Of a DNA stretch of 64,000 nucleotides, positions 52,280-61,902 are shown piece by piece. Both the position numbers and the translations under genes were made by a program. Source of the stretch: Sphingopyxis terrae subsp. terrae NBRC 15098 (GTDB lineage Bacteria > Pseudomonadota > Alphaproteobacteria > Sphingomonadales > Sphingomonadaceae); contig NZ_BCZQ01000004.1 of assembly GCF_001598815.1 (NCBI RefSeq), positions 62,001 to 126,000 of the forward strand, in the 5' to 3' direction. The first letter of the stretch is position 1. Each line of letters opens with the position of its first letter. Under the pieces are notes generated by a model. It did not search any database and was not told where the DNA came from. It saw only the letters and a list, made by a program, of their open reading frames with translations.

Positions 52280-53569
52280 TCAATCATTCGCCGGGTCGAA
52301 CCGCGCCTCGAAAGTCCGGGCGTGCCTCAGTTCGGGGAATATTCTGGCCCACAGCGCAGTAACACCGATCGCCGCGACGCCGCCTACGACCACCGCGCTC
52401 ACCGGGCCAAGCACCGCCGCCATCGCGCCGGCGCGCATTTCGCCCAATTCGTTCGACGCGGAGATGGCGAGCCCCGACGCCGCGCTGACGCGGCCGCGCA
52501 TATGGTCGGGCGTGTTGAGCTGAATCAGCGTCCCGCGCACGAAGACCGAGAACATGTCCGCGGCGCCCATGACCACGAGCAGCGCGAGCGACAGCAGGAA
52601 GTTGGTCGACAGGCCGAAAGCGACCGTCCCGGCGCCGAATGCCGCGACAGCCCACAGCATCTTGACGCCGACGTTGCGCTCGATGGGCCGCCACGCGAGG
52701 CCCAATGCGATGATCGCGGCGCCGACCGCGGGGGCCGCGCGCAGAAAACCAAGCCCTTCGGACCCCGTGTGCAATATGTCGCGGGCATAGACGGGCAGCA
52801 TCGCGGTCGCGCCCGACAGGATCACCGCGAACAGGTCGAGCGTTATGGTGCCCAGCAGAAAGCGCTCGGTCCAGACGAACTGCAGCCCATCGACCATCTC
52901 GCGCAGCGGGTGCCGGCGCACTTCGGCAGGCGGCGGTAGCACCGGGCGGACCCTGCTGACCGTGAAGGCCGAAAGGACGAGCAAGGCGGCTGCGAAGATA
53001 TACACCGATGTCGGATGGACGGCATAGATCAGGCCGCCCGCCGCCGGTCCGACGACCGACGCCGATTGCCAGGCGATGCTGCTCATCGCGATCGCGCGCG
53101 GCAGCACCGTTGGCGGCACGATATTGGGCGCGATCGCGCTCATCGCCGGTCCCGAAAAGACGCGGGCGACGCCGTGCAGCGCCGCGAGGGTGAAAAGCAG
53201 CGGAAGCGTCAGCCCGTCGGTCCAGGTGAACCAGCCGAGCGACGCGGCGATCGTCAGGTCGATCATGTTGGAAAAGATCGCGACGCGCCGCCGCTCGAAC
53301 CGGTCGGCGGCCCAACCTGCGACGGGGGTCAGCACGGCAAGCGGAATGAACTGGACGAGGCCGAGCAAGCCGAGCTGGAACGACGCTTCCTTGATCGACA
53401 TGCCATAGCTGGAGCGCGCCGTATCATAGAGCTGATAGCCGATGACGACGACCATCGCGATCGTCGCCATGACCGCGGTGAAGCGCGCGAACCAGTAATA
53501 GCGATAATCGGCGAAGCTGAGCGGGGAGGGGGGCTTCGACGGGCCGTCGATGGAGGAGGAGGAGGCCAT
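52280..53569 (-). CDS. MFS transporter (EntS/multidrug-type, 12-helix)
   Basis: This 429-residue member of the major facilitator superfamily has the motif GWAADRFERRRVAIFSN between helices 2 and 3 and GRVSAASGLAISASNELGE in the second half. It resembles EntS-like exporters, which expel enterobactin or drugs. The N-terminal tail (MASSSSIDGPSKPPSPLSFADYRYYW) is typical. It is divergent from the DUF885 gene. Its substrate cannot be read from the sequence. Confidence 0.88.
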   Translation of the reverse strand: MASSSSIDGPSKPPSPLSFADYRYYWFARFTAVMATIAMVVVIGYQLYDTARSSYGMSIKEASFQLGLLGLVQFIPLAVLTPVAGWAADRFERRRVAIFSNMIDLTIAASLGWFTWTDGLTLPLLFTLAALHGVARVFSGPAMSAIAPNIVPPTVLPRAIAMSSIAWQSASVVGPAAGGLIYAVHPTSVYIFAAALLVLSAFTVSRVRPVLPPPAEVRRHPLREMVDGLQFVWTERFLLGTITLDLFAVILSGATAMLPVYARDILHTGSEGLGFLRAAPAVGAAIIALGLAWRPIERNVGVKMLWAVAAFGAGTVAFGLSTNFLLSLALLVVMGAADMFSVFVRGTLIQLNTPDHMRGRVSAASGLAISASNELGEMRAGAMAAVLGPVSAVVVGGVAAIGVTALWARIFPELRHARTFEARFDPAND

Positions 53570-53697
53570 TGCGATTTGCCCTAACCGTCTTTTGGCGCCT
53601 GTCCAGCATGCTTTGTCGCCGCCGTTCGTCGATTATCGGGTGCAGCCCGTTGGACGCGGTGGCAGACAGTCGCCATCGATCAAGGGAGACGCATCGA

Positions 53698-55416
53698 ATG
53701 ACACGTAAATTTGCCCGCTTCGGCGGCGCGGCGATGGCCGGCGCGCTGCTCGTACTTGCCGCATGCAGCGCCGAAAAGGCGCCGCAGTCCGCCGGCTCTG
53801 CCGCCAACTGGACCGAATTTCGCGACCAGTTCCTTGCCGGCTATTTCCCGCTGAATCCCAATTTTGCGGTCTATCAGGGCAAGCATGAGTTCGACGGTCA
53901 GCTTCCCGACTGGTCGGCGGACGGATTGCAGAAGCAGATCGCTTTCCTCGAAAAAACGATCGCCGATGCCCAGGCATTCGATGGCAAGATGAGCGATGCC
54001 GAGAAATTCGAGCGCGATTATCTCGTCCATGTCGCGCAGGGGCAGCTCTTCTTTTTGAAGGACGCCGATTTCCCGCATAAAAACCCGGCCTTCTACGTCG
54101 GGCAGCTCGACCCCAACGTCTATATCTCGCGCCCCTATGCCGATCCGGCGACGCGCATGAAGGCGTTCATTTCCTACGCCGAAAAGGTTCCGGCCGCCGC
54201 TGCCCAAATCAAGGCCAATCTGAAACTGCCGATGCCCGCAACCTTCGTCAAATATGGCAGCGCCGGCTTCGGTGGCTTTGCCGACTATTACACCGGGGAT
54301 GCCAAGGCCGCCTTTGCCGATGTGAAGGACCCGGCGCTGCAAAAGCAGTTCGATGAGGTCGCGGCCAAAGCGGCCGCGGCGATGAAGGATCTTGCCGCCT
54401 ATGTGGCGTCGCAGCCGGGCAGCGCCGACGGCTGGGCACTCGGCGCCGACAAATTTTCGAAGATGCTGCTCACGAACGAAGCGGTGGACACGCCGCTCGA
54501 CGAACTCGAGCGGATCGGCCAGGCCGACCTCAAGCGCAATCAGGATGCGTTGAAGGCCGCGTGCGCGACCTATGCCGCGGGCATGACGATCGCCGATTGC
54601 ATGAAGAAGATGGGGTCCGACAAGCCCGCCGATGGTCCGGTGGCCGAGGCGCGGCGCCAGCTTCCGATGCTGCGCACCTTCCTCGTCGAAAAGGATCTGG
54701 TATCGATCCCGGGCACCGAACAGGCGCAGGTGGAGGAATCGCCGCCCTACAACCGGCAGAACAGCGCCTATATCGACATCCCCGGACCCTATGAGAAGGG
54801 CCTGCCGTCGGTCTATTACATCTCGCCGCCCGACCCGAGCTGGGACAAGCAGACGCAGCTCGACTTCGTGCCGGGCAAGAAGGATCTGCTCTTCACCTCG
54901 GTCCATGAAGTCTGGCCGGGTCACTTCCTCAATTTCCTGCACTCGAACCGCGCGGAGAGCATCTTCGGCAAGCTGTTCGTCGGCTATGCCTTCGCCGAGG
55001 GCTGGGCGCATTATACCGAGGAAATGATGTGGGATGCAGGGCTCGGCGATGGCGACCCCGAAACGCACATCGGCCAGCTGTCGAACGCGCTTTTGCGTAA
55101 CTGCCGCTACCTGTCGGCGATCGGTCTCCACACCAAGGGGATGACGGTCGCGGATTCGGAAAAGCTGTTCAAGGAGCAATGTTATCAGGACGAGGGCAAC
55201 GCGCGGCAGCAGGCGGCGCGTGGTACTTATGATCCGCTCTATCTCAACTACACGATGGGCAAGCTCATGATCCGCAAGCTGCGCGAGGATTGGACCAAGG
55301 GAGACAAGACGAAGTGGAAGGCCTTCCACGACGAATTCCTTTCCTACGGCGGTCCGCCGATTCCGATGGTGCGCGCAGCGATGATGAAGGAAGCGAGCCC
55401 GAAGGCGGTTTTCTGA
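53698..55416 (+). CDS. DUF885-family lipoprotein (zinc peptidase-like)
   Basis: The 572-residue protein has a lipoprotein signal ending LAAC (Cys at about 22), so it is anchored in the envelope. The zinc-type motif H403-E404-V-W-P-G-H409 (HExxPGH) is followed by EGWAHYTEEMM, and both features are shared by all DUF885 members. The family is thought to contain metalloproteases or peptidases, without a proven substrate. GGGAGACGCATCGA precedes ATG 53698. Confidence 0.88.
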   Translation: MTRKFARFGGAAMAGALLVLAACSAEKAPQSAGSAANWTEFRDQFLAGYFPLNPNFAVYQGKHEFDGQLPDWSADGLQKQIAFLEKTIADAQAFDGKMSDAEKFERDYLVHVAQGQLFFLKDADFPHKNPAFYVGQLDPNVYISRPYADPATRMKAFISYAEKVPAAAAQIKANLKLPMPATFVKYGSAGFGGFADYYTGDAKAAFADVKDPALQKQFDEVAAKAAAAMKDLAAYVASQPGSADGWALGADKFSKMLLTNEAVDTPLDELERIGQADLKRNQDALKAACATYAAGMTIADCMKKMGSDKPADGPVAEARRQLPMLRTFLVEKDLVSIPGTEQAQVEESPPYNRQNSAYIDIPGPYEKGLPSVYYISPPDPSWDKQTQLDFVPGKKDLLFTSVHEVWPGHFLNFLHSNRAESIFGKLFVGYAFAEGWAHYTEEMMWDAGLGDGDPETHIGQLSNALLRNCRYLSAIGLHTKGMTVADSEKLFKEQCYQDEGNARQQAARGTYDPLYLNYTMGKLMIRKLREDWTKGDKTKWKAFHDEFLSYGGPPIPMVRAAMMKEASPKAVF

Positions 55417-55433
55417 TCGCATTCAGCGCGCAA

Positions 55434-55464
55434 GGTGCCGGCCGACCGTTGGTTGGCCGGCACC
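55434..55464 (+). terminator. Hairpin after the DUF885 gene
   Basis: GGTGCCGGCC (55434-55443) pairs perfectly with GGCCGGCACC (55455-55464), 10 bp with an 11-base loop. It starts 18 bases after the stop. No T-tract follows, so termination is plausible but not canonical. Confidence 0.5.
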
Positions 55465-55599
55465 GACCTGCCCCAATTTGGGGCTGCCGGGACATGGTTA
55501 AGCCAAATTGACGGCCCTGCCGGGCGCGGATAATGGCGAATCGATATCGTCCCAGCAGTTGCCCCAATCAGCTGACTGGCTTTTTGAAAGTCGGTCCAC

Positions 55600-56595
55600 A
55601 TGTCTGCATCGCGGCTCAGCGTCGTCATGCCCATGTATAATGCGGCACGCTTCGTCGAAGCGGCGATCGACAGCATTTTGGCCCAGACGATGGGCGATTT
55701 TATCTTTTACATCGTCGATGACGGTTCGACCGACCTGTCGGGGGACATCGCCGCGCGCAAGGCGGCGACCGATCGGCGGATCAGACTGATTCGTCAGTCC
55801 AATCAGGGCATCGTCGCGAGCATGAACCGGATGCTTGGGCTGGTCGAATCGCCCTTCGTCGCGCGTATGGATGCCGACGACATCTCGCTGCCCGACCGTT
55901 TCGCGCTGCAGCTGGCGCATTTCGATCGCACGCCGACGCTCGGTGCGCTCGGTGGGCAATATGTCGAGATCGACAATGGCGGGCGCCGACGGAGCGGTCA
56001 TTTCCGGCAACCGGTGGGCTGCGATGACGTGCGCGCGGAACTCGAACTGCGGCCTGCGGTCGCCAATCCGACCGTGATGTTCCGCACCGATGCGCTGCGA
56101 AAGGCCGGGCTCTATCGCCCGGCGTTCGGCTATTGCGAGGATTACGACCTCTTTCTGCGGCTCTCCGAGATCGCTGATATCGACAATCTGCCGGACACGC
56201 TGCTGCTCTATCGCCGGTCGCCCGAACAGATGAGCGTCGCCAACAACGCGCAGCAGACCGAACAGGCCGCCTATGCCCGGCTCGCGCATCTGGTGCGCAA
56301 GACGGGCGCCGCCGATCCCTTCCGCGACATGGCGCGGCTGCCGCCTCTCGCCGATCTCGATGCGCTGCTCAAAAAGCCGGGCATCGGGCGAATGGTGGAG
56401 ACCGATATCATCGCCGCACGCCGCTATGCTGTCGCCAGCATGGCCGACAGTGAGTTCGTCGACTATTGCAAGCGGCTGGCGAGCGGCGTGCGGCTGGAGG
56501 CCGCGACCCGTACGGTGGTGCGCTGCCTTGTCAATCGGCGCGTCGATCGGGCGTTCCGGCTGGCGAGTTCGCTCGTCGCCGGGGTTTTCGTCTGA
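55600..56595 (+). CDS. Glycosyltransferase family 2
   Basis: The 331-residue GT-A fold protein opens with LSVVMPMYNAARFVEAAIDS. VDDGSTD binds the nucleotide and MDADD (about residue 85) is the metal-binding DxD. No membrane segment follows, so it is probably a peripheral enzyme that adds a sugar to a lipid or polysaccharide. It stands alone, with 183 bases upstream and no other surface polysaccharide gene nearby. It converges with rsmB with a 6-base gap. Confidence 0.88.
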   Translation: MSASRLSVVMPMYNAARFVEAAIDSILAQTMGDFIFYIVDDGSTDLSGDIAARKAATDRRIRLIRQSNQGIVASMNRMLGLVESPFVARMDADDISLPDRFALQLAHFDRTPTLGALGGQYVEIDNGGRRRSGHFRQPVGCDDVRAELELRPAVANPTVMFRTDALRKAGLYRPAFGYCEDYDLFLRLSEIADIDNLPDTLLLYRRSPEQMSVANNAQQTEQAAYARLAHLVRKTGAADPFRDMARLPPLADLDALLKKPGIGRMVETDIIAARRYAVASMADSEFVDYCKRLASGVRLEAATRTVVRCLVNRRVDRAFRLASSLVAGVFV

Positions 56596-56601
56596 CGCGC
56601 G

Positions 56602-57930
56602 TCAGGTTGACGGCGCGCGCAGCCGCGCCACGAAAAAGCCGTCGAGCCCGCCCACATCGGCCAGCATTCCCGGCAAGGTTCTGACGCAGCCCATCGCATC
56701 CGGCGTTACGCCCTGCGGCAGTTCGTCAGGCAGTACGGGGTCGATCTGCCATTTCGAATTAGTGCCCAGAAACGCCTTGATCTGCTCCTCACCCTCGGCG
56801 CGCTCCAGCGAGCAGGTCGCATAGACGAGCGACCCGCCCGGCTTGACCCAACCGGCGGCGCGCGCGAGCAACTCGCCTTGCAGCACCGCAAGCTCGTCGA
56901 TCTGGCGGTCTTCGACGCGGTGCAGCACATCGGGATGGCGACGGAAAATGCCGGTTGCCGAACAGGGGGCGTCGAGCAGCACGGCATCGGCCTGTGCGTC
57001 CGGCTCCCAGCGCCGTATGTCAGCCTGAATGATCTCCGCGGTCTGCTGCGTCCGGCGCAAATTGTCGGTCAGTCGTTCGAGCCGGCGCGCGCTGGTGTCG
57101 ACGGCCGTCACCGCCCAGCCCGCCGCGGCGAGCTGCATCGTCTTTCCGCCCGGCGCGGCGCACAGGTCGAACACCGATCGGCCATTGCCCTGAGCAAGCA
57201 GGCGGGCCGGGATGCTGGCGGCAAGATCCTGCACCCACCAGCCGCCATCGCGGAAGCCGGGCAGGTCTTCGACCGCGCTGCCCCGCGGCAGGCGATAGTG
57301 CCGCGGTGCGAGCGATCGGGCTTCGGCCCATCCCGCGGCGTCGGGCTCGGCTGCAAAGCTCAGGTCGATCGGCGGCGGTGCGCTCCAGCCATGTTCGGCC
57401 GCGGCAACCGTCTCGGCGCCCCAGGCATCGTGCCAGCGCGCCGCCGTCGCGGGCGGCAGGCTCGCGCGCTCGGGTAGTTTCCACGCGTCTTGTTGTGCGC
57501 GCGACAGAAGCGCGTGAACCAGTCGCCGCGGCCCACCCGCTACGAGCGGCAGCGCGGTGGCAACCACCGCATGCGGCGGACTGCCGAGCGCGAGCAATTG
57601 GGCGAGCGCGAGCCGCAGCACGGCGCGCGACTTCACGTCCTCGGGCAGCGGCTGGGGCGTTGCGCTATCGATCAGCGCATCGAGGTCGACCATCCAGCGC
57701 AGCGTTTCCGACGCGATGGCAATGGCAAAGGCCCGATCGGACGGCGGGAGGCCCTGCGTGGCGGCATGCGCCGCGATGTCGAGCGCCTCGCCGCGGCGCA
57801 GGACCGCATCGAGCAGACGCAGCGCTGCCCGGCGCGGCGCGGTGCCGGCGGGCTCGCTTTCGCCGCCTCGTGACCGGCGCCCGCGGCCCTCGGGCATTTT
57901 CCGTCGGCTATCGTTGGCGTTCTTCATCAC
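56602..57930 (-). CDS. rsmB: 16S rRNA (cytosine-C5)-methyltransferase, RsmB/Sun family
   Basis: The 442-residue protein combines an N-terminal NusB-like RNA-binding domain (RAALRLLDAVLRRGEALD, about 33-165) with a C-terminal SAM-dependent m5C methyltransferase. The latter has VFDLCAAPGGKTMQLAAAG (SAM motif), DAPCSATGIFRRHPD (general acid Cys) and YATCSLERAEGE (catalytic Cys). It should methylate cytosine 967 of 16S rRNA. The extreme N-terminus is basic. It is divergent from the DUF1674 gene, 22 bases between starts. Confidence 0.92.
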   Translation of the reverse strand: MMKNANDSRRKMPEGRGRRSRGGESEPAGTAPRRAALRLLDAVLRRGEALDIAAHAATQGLPPSDRAFAIAIASETLRWMVDLDALIDSATPQPLPEDVKSRAVLRLALAQLLALGSPPHAVVATALPLVAGGPRRLVHALLSRAQQDAWKLPERASLPPATAARWHDAWGAETVAAAEHGWSAPPPIDLSFAAEPDAAGWAEARSLAPRHYRLPRGSAVEDLPGFRDGGWWVQDLAASIPARLLAQGNGRSVFDLCAAPGGKTMQLAAAGWAVTAVDTSARRLERLTDNLRRTQQTAEIIQADIRRWEPDAQADAVLLDAPCSATGIFRRHPDVLHRVEDRQIDELAVLQGELLARAAGWVKPGGSLVYATCSLERAEGEEQIKAFLGTNSKWQIDPVLPDELPQGVTPDAMGCVRTLPGMLADVGGLDGFFVARLRAPST

Positions 57931-57952
57931 TACGTCCTATATCGGATGCATC

Positions 57953-58162
57953 ATGGCGCACGATCCTCAATCCGACCACATCGGCGGCACGCCCCGCGCG
58001 ACCAAGCGTCCCGGCGATGTCAGACCGCCCGCAAACTGGACCAACGAACCGCTGCCCAAGCCGCAACCGATTGTCGAAGATGCCGCGGAGGCGCAGCCCG
58101 GCGGCCGCAACCCGGTACGCTATGGCGACTGGGAATTGAAGGGTCTGGCGATCGACTTCTGA
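57953..58162 (+). CDS. DUF1674 protein (SdhAF4-like succinate dehydrogenase assembly factor)
   Basis: The 69-residue protein ends GGRNPVRYGDWELKGLAIDF, the DUF1674/SdhAF4 signature. In mitochondria SdhAF4 protects flavinylated SdhA and promotes its union with the iron-sulfur subunit. The bacterial form probably does the same, since alphaproteobacteria gave rise to mitochondria. It is too short for many automatic annotations. ATG 57953. Confidence 0.85.
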   Translation: MAHDPQSDHIGGTPRATKRPGDVRPPANWTNEPLPKPQPIVEDAAEAQPGGRNPVRYGDWELKGLAIDF

Positions 58163-58180
58163 TCGGCCGCCGCGCCCCGA

Positions 58181-58735
58181 TCAGAAGGGGTTCATCCGGC
58201 CCATCAGGCGGGTGCGGTCGACATATTGATGCTTCAGCACCGCCAATATGTGGATGACGACGAGCACGAGCATGGTGATGCCCAAAAGTTCGTGCCGTTC
58301 GTGCAGCGTGTCGGCGAGCGCTTTTGACGGCGCGGCGATCGACGGCACGGTGAACAATCCGAAGAAGTCGATCGGCCGATCGGCGGCGGACATCCAGACC
58401 CAGCCCGACAGCGGCAGCAGGATCAGCAGCAGATAGAACAGGAAATGCAGGATCTTGCTGACCGGACGCTGCCATGCGGGCGTTCCGGCGGGAAGCGGCG
58501 GAGGCTTGTGCCCGAGGCGCCACAATATGCGCAGCGCGGTCAGCACGAGGATCGTTATCCCCAGCGCCTTGTGGACGTTCATCGCTTCGCGGTGCGCTTC
58601 GCGCGGAAGACCTTCGGTCAGCATCGCAAGGCCGATATTGACGATGACCGAAAGGCCGATCAGCCAATGCAGCCATATGGCCACCTTCGTATAGCGCGGG
58701 TCGGCGGTCGATCCGGCATCGGCGAGGGTGGCCAT
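58181..58735 (-). CDS. Cytochrome b561-family membrane protein
   Basis: The 184-residue four-helix protein carries heme-ligand histidines in WLHWL, NVHKALGI, HERHELLGI and VIHILAVLKH, the usual bacterial b561 pattern. It moves electrons across or within the membrane; the physiological donor is unknown. It follows SapC by 12 bases on the same strand, with AGGAGAACGCGAT before ATG 58735. Confidence 0.88.
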   Translation of the reverse strand: MATLADAGSTADPRYTKVAIWLHWLIGLSVIVNIGLAMLTEGLPREAHREAMNVHKALGITILVLTALRILWRLGHKPPPLPAGTPAWQRPVSKILHFLFYLLLILLPLSGWVWMSAADRPIDFFGLFTVPSIAAPSKALADTLHERHELLGITMLVLVVIHILAVLKHQYVDRTRLMGRMNPF

Positions 58736-58747
58736 ATCGCGTTCTCC

Positions 58748-59524
58748 TTAGGCGACGGGGGCGTCCGTCATTGCCGGCACCTTGCCAGCTTTTACCTGTT
58801 CGGCAAAGATGTCGCGCATCAGTTGGAGCGAAAGCAGGTGCGCATAGATGAGCGGCAAGGTGCCGTTCTGCATCAGCTTGCGCAGCACATCGCCGCGCAG
58901 TTCGCGCAGCTTGTTTTCGTCGACCATCTGGAAACCGCGATAGACGAAGGGCTTGTCCGAACCGTCGGGCTGGATGGCGACTTCGCCGTCCATCAGCAGG
59001 TCGGCCTTCTTGAGTTCATCGACCAACATGCCGGTGCGCTGCCCGGCTTCTTCGAAGTTGCGGCAGAAATCGAGCACGGCTTTGGTCTGTTCGCTCGGCT
59101 GGCCGTCAACGAACAGGGCGTCGCCCTCGTCGAACTTGCCGACGGCGCCAGAGGTCGGGTCGAAGCAGAGCGACAATTCTTCGCTGCCCGGGTTGAGGCG
59201 CGCGAGAAGGAAGGGGTAGCGGCGAATATAGGCCGGAACATAAACCGGATTCTTCAGCTTGCCTTCGTCGTCAACGAAGACGTTGACGCCTTCGTTGAGG
59301 CCCATGAGCGCCAGCGGAACCGGATTGTCGCCAGCCGAAAAGATAATCGGAAAGAAGCGGCAAGCCGAGGTGAATTCGTCGGCGGTCAGCGGAATCGCAT
59401 GCTGGCCGACGAGAAACTTCGCTTCGGCGAGCGGACGGGCGTGGAAATCGACGTGATCGACGCTCGAAAGCGGAACGAGGTCGCCATAGAAAAGCGGCAG
59501 GTTGTTGGCGGGCGCTGTGGCCAT
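58748..59524 (-). CDS. SapC-family protein
   Basis: This 258-residue protein aligns in general pattern with SapC: LPLFYGDLVPLSSVDH near the start, FFPIIFSAGDNPVPLALMGL, and the C-terminal NGTLPLIYAHLLSLQLMRDI. SapC is named from a Campylobacter S-layer secretion gene, but in alphaproteobacteria its role is not proven. ATG 59524 has GGAG upstream; the frame opens further to 59551. It leads the pair with cytochrome b561. Confidence 0.8.
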   Translation of the reverse strand: MATAPANNLPLFYGDLVPLSSVDHVDFHARPLAEAKFLVGQHAIPLTADEFTSACRFFPIIFSAGDNPVPLALMGLNEGVNVFVDDEGKLKNPVYVPAYIRRYPFLLARLNPGSEELSLCFDPTSGAVGKFDEGDALFVDGQPSEQTKAVLDFCRNFEEAGQRTGMLVDELKKADLLMDGEVAIQPDGSDKPFVYRGFQMVDENKLRELRGDVLRKLMQNGTLPLIYAHLLSLQLMRDIFAEQVKAGKVPAMTDAPVA

Positions 59525-59578
59525 GATGAAACTCCGGATTGGCGCCCCCAAAGGGATCGAGGGCGAAAGGAATAATCG

Positions 59579-59599
59579 CGCGCCTTATTGGCAGGCGCG
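59579..59599 (-). terminator. Possible terminator after the FAD-linked oxidase gene
   Basis: On the minus strand CGCGCCT-GCCAATA-AGGCGCG forms a 7-bp stem about 18 bases after the stop at 59617. A moderately T-rich sequence follows (ATTATTCCTTT). The hairpin is short, so this is tentative. Confidence 0.35.
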
Positions 59600-59616
59600 G
59601 CGCGGCGCAAGGGGCG

Positions 59617-61059
59617 TTAGGCCAAGGGCGCCTTCTGGGCGACCAACTTGCCGGGATTGAATAGCCCCAGCGGATCGAGTCCGTCTTTCACCGCACGCAG
59701 CGCGGCGAGGCGGGCGGGGCTGTCGAGTTCGGCGAGCATGTCGCGCTTCATCTGCCCTATACCATGTTCGGCCGAGATCGAGCCGCCGAGTTCGAGTACG
59801 TGGGTGTAGACGATCCGGCTTGCGTCCTCACCATGCGCCGCGAGCCATGCACGACCGTCGACGCCCATTGGTGGCTGGACATGATGGTGGACGTTTCCGT
59901 CGCCAAGATGGCCGAAGGACAGCGCCCGGGTACCCGGAAATGCGGCATCGAGGCGCGCGGGGTTTTCCGCAATGAACTGCGGCATCCGGTCGACTGGAAC
60001 GCTGACGTCATGCTGGAGGGCCGGACCTTCGGCGCGCTCGGCCTCCGAGATCGAATCGCGCAGACGCCAGAATTGCTCGCTTTCGCTTTCGCTCTTGGCA
60101 ATCGCGACGTCACGGATCAGCCCGTCCTCGAGTGCCTTTGCAAGCGATGATTCCAGCGCTTCGGTCAACGCATCACCATCATCACCGGCCAGCTCGACGA
60201 GCGCATACCAGGGATCGGAGGCAGCGAGCGGCGCGCGGGTCTGTGGAATATGGCGCAGCACGGCCTGCAGGCAGGCGTCGGGGATGAGTTCAAAGCCTTC
60301 GAGCGTGCGACCGAGCGCGGCGTCGAGCCGGCGCAGGAGGCGCAGCGCATCGTCGGGCGAAGCAAGGCCGATCCACGCCGTGCAGCGCGCGGCGGCGGCG
60401 GGGACGAGGCGCAGCGTCGCGGCGGTGACGACGCCGATCGTGCCCTCGGCGCCGCAAAACAGATGCCGCAGGTCATAGCCGCGATTATCCTTCTTGAGCG
60501 GGGCCAGCGCGTCGAGAAGCTCGCCGTCGGGCAGAACCGCCTCAACGCCTTCGACCAGCGCCCGCATCGTTCCGAACCGCAGTACCTGCGTTCCGCCGGC
60601 ATTGGTCGAAACCAGCCCGCCGACCGTCGCTGACCCCTTGCCGCCGAGGGTCAAGGGAAAGCGCAGTCCGTGCGCAAGGGCTGCACCATGCAGATGTTCG
60701 AGCACGACCCCCGCTTCGACGATCGCCAATCCGGCGGCGACGTCGATATCACGGATCCGGTTCATGCGCCGCAGGCTGAGCAGAAGCTGGTTGCCCGTCG
60801 CGTCGGGCGTTGCGCCACCAACCATGCCGCTGTTTCCGCCTTGCGGGACGATGGCAACCTGCTCCGCGGCGCAGAGCCTGACGACTGCGGCGACCTCGTC
60901 ACGATTGGCCGGGGAAAGCATGGCGGCCGCTTGGCCTCGATAACGGCCGCGCCAATCCGTGAGCCAGGGTGCCATATCGTCCGTATCGCGGCTGAACCCC
61001 TTGGGGCCCAGCAGATCGGTGAGGTGGTTGAGCAGGTCGGCGGAGGGCGGTTGGGTCAT
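59617..61059 (-). CDS. FAD-linked oxidase, D-2-hydroxyglutarate/D-lactate dehydrogenase type (GlcD-like)
   Basis: The 480-residue flavoprotein has the VAO-type FAD domain (VAIVPQGGNSGMVGG, GLVSTNAGGTQVLRFG) and a C-terminal oxidase domain with FGHLGDGNVHHHV, which holds the metal-binding histidines, and SAEHGIGQMKRDML. This set fits D-2-hydroxyglutarate or D-lactate dehydrogenases. ATG 61059 matches the family start; the frame extends to 61107. It is downstream of nothing on this strand and likely has its own promoter. Confidence 0.88.
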   Translation of the reverse strand: MTQPPSADLLNHLTDLLGPKGFSRDTDDMAPWLTDWRGRYRGQAAAMLSPANRDEVAAVVRLCAAEQVAIVPQGGNSGMVGGATPDATGNQLLLSLRRMNRIRDIDVAAGLAIVEAGVVLEHLHGAALAHGLRFPLTLGGKGSATVGGLVSTNAGGTQVLRFGTMRALVEGVEAVLPDGELLDALAPLKKDNRGYDLRHLFCGAEGTIGVVTAATLRLVPAAAARCTAWIGLASPDDALRLLRRLDAALGRTLEGFELIPDACLQAVLRHIPQTRAPLAASDPWYALVELAGDDGDALTEALESSLAKALEDGLIRDVAIAKSESESEQFWRLRDSISEAERAEGPALQHDVSVPVDRMPQFIAENPARLDAAFPGTRALSFGHLGDGNVHHHVQPPMGVDGRAWLAAHGEDASRIVYTHVLELGGSISAEHGIGQMKRDMLAELDSPARLAALRAVKDGLDPLGLFNPGKLVAQKAPLA

Positions 61060-61236
61060 GCAGGGCGTCTCGTTGGGGCGCGGGCGCGCAATAGGGGTCG
61101 ACATCAATTCATTTGCTGTTCAATCATGGTCGTTAAAGGGTTGGCAGATGAATTGCCACCTTGTGGGGCTTTGCAGCGAACGGGAGTATCGGGTGAACGC
61201 CATGGCCTGGCACAGTGATGCGGAGCGGGCGCATCC

Positions 61237-61767
61237 ATGGTGACGGCGCTGGCCCTGCTGGTCGCGGCGGCTGCGCCCGCGTCGGACGTGCCCATCGCGG
61301 CAACGCTGCCGCCGGTGGAGGCGTCCATGCCCGCCATTGCTCCCCCTGATGCCGGCTTTTTCCAAGTCGTGATCGAGCAGCAGATCATCATCCGTGTTCC
61401 GGCACAGCGTAGTCCGATCAATAATTTCGCAGCCCCCGCGCCGCCGCCACCGCCCATTCATCCGCGCGAAGCGCAGGTGGTCTGGAAGGAAAAGAAGGGG
61501 CCGCGCTGCGTCGCGATGAAGAACATCGTGCGGATGGAGGCAGTGCAGCGCGACAGCATCGATCTGATCACCCGCCAGAAGCAGTTGCTGCGTGCCCAGT
61601 TGAACCGCGGCTGTCGGGCGCTCGACTTCTATGCCGGATTCTACATGAAGGGAAACAAGGACGGGCAGCTGTGCAAAGGCCGTGACGAAATCCATGCGCG
61701 GACCGGCGCAAAGTGCGAGGTAGACGAGTTTCGCTTGCTCGTCCCGGTGGCGCGCGACGACGACTGA
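61237..61767 (+). CDS. Hypothetical secreted protein
   Basis: The 176-residue protein begins with a short signal-like segment (MVTALALLVAAAAPASD). A proline-rich middle (APAPPPPPIHPRE) is followed by a basic region with cysteines in PRCVAM, NRGCRAL, GQLCKG and AKCEVDEF. These could form two disulfides. It resembles conserved sphingomonad periplasmic proteins of unknown function. CGGAG precedes ATG 61237. Confidence 0.72.
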   Translation: MVTALALLVAAAAPASDVPIAATLPPVEASMPAIAPPDAGFFQVVIEQQIIIRVPAQRSPINNFAAPAPPPPPIHPREAQVVWKEKKGPRCVAMKNIVRMEAVQRDSIDLITRQKQLLRAQLNRGCRALDFYAGFYMKGNKDGQLCKGRDEIHARTGAKCEVDEFRLLVPVARDDD

Positions 61768-61902
61768 GCGGGGCGGCGCGCGATTTTTCGGCCAGATCGG
61801 TCGGCTTTTCTTGACTTTTCACCGCCACTTCCCCTAGGGGCGCGGCAGCAACGGCTGGCGTGGGAAGCCGTGCTACAACATTTTTCCGGACATGATGACC
61901 TT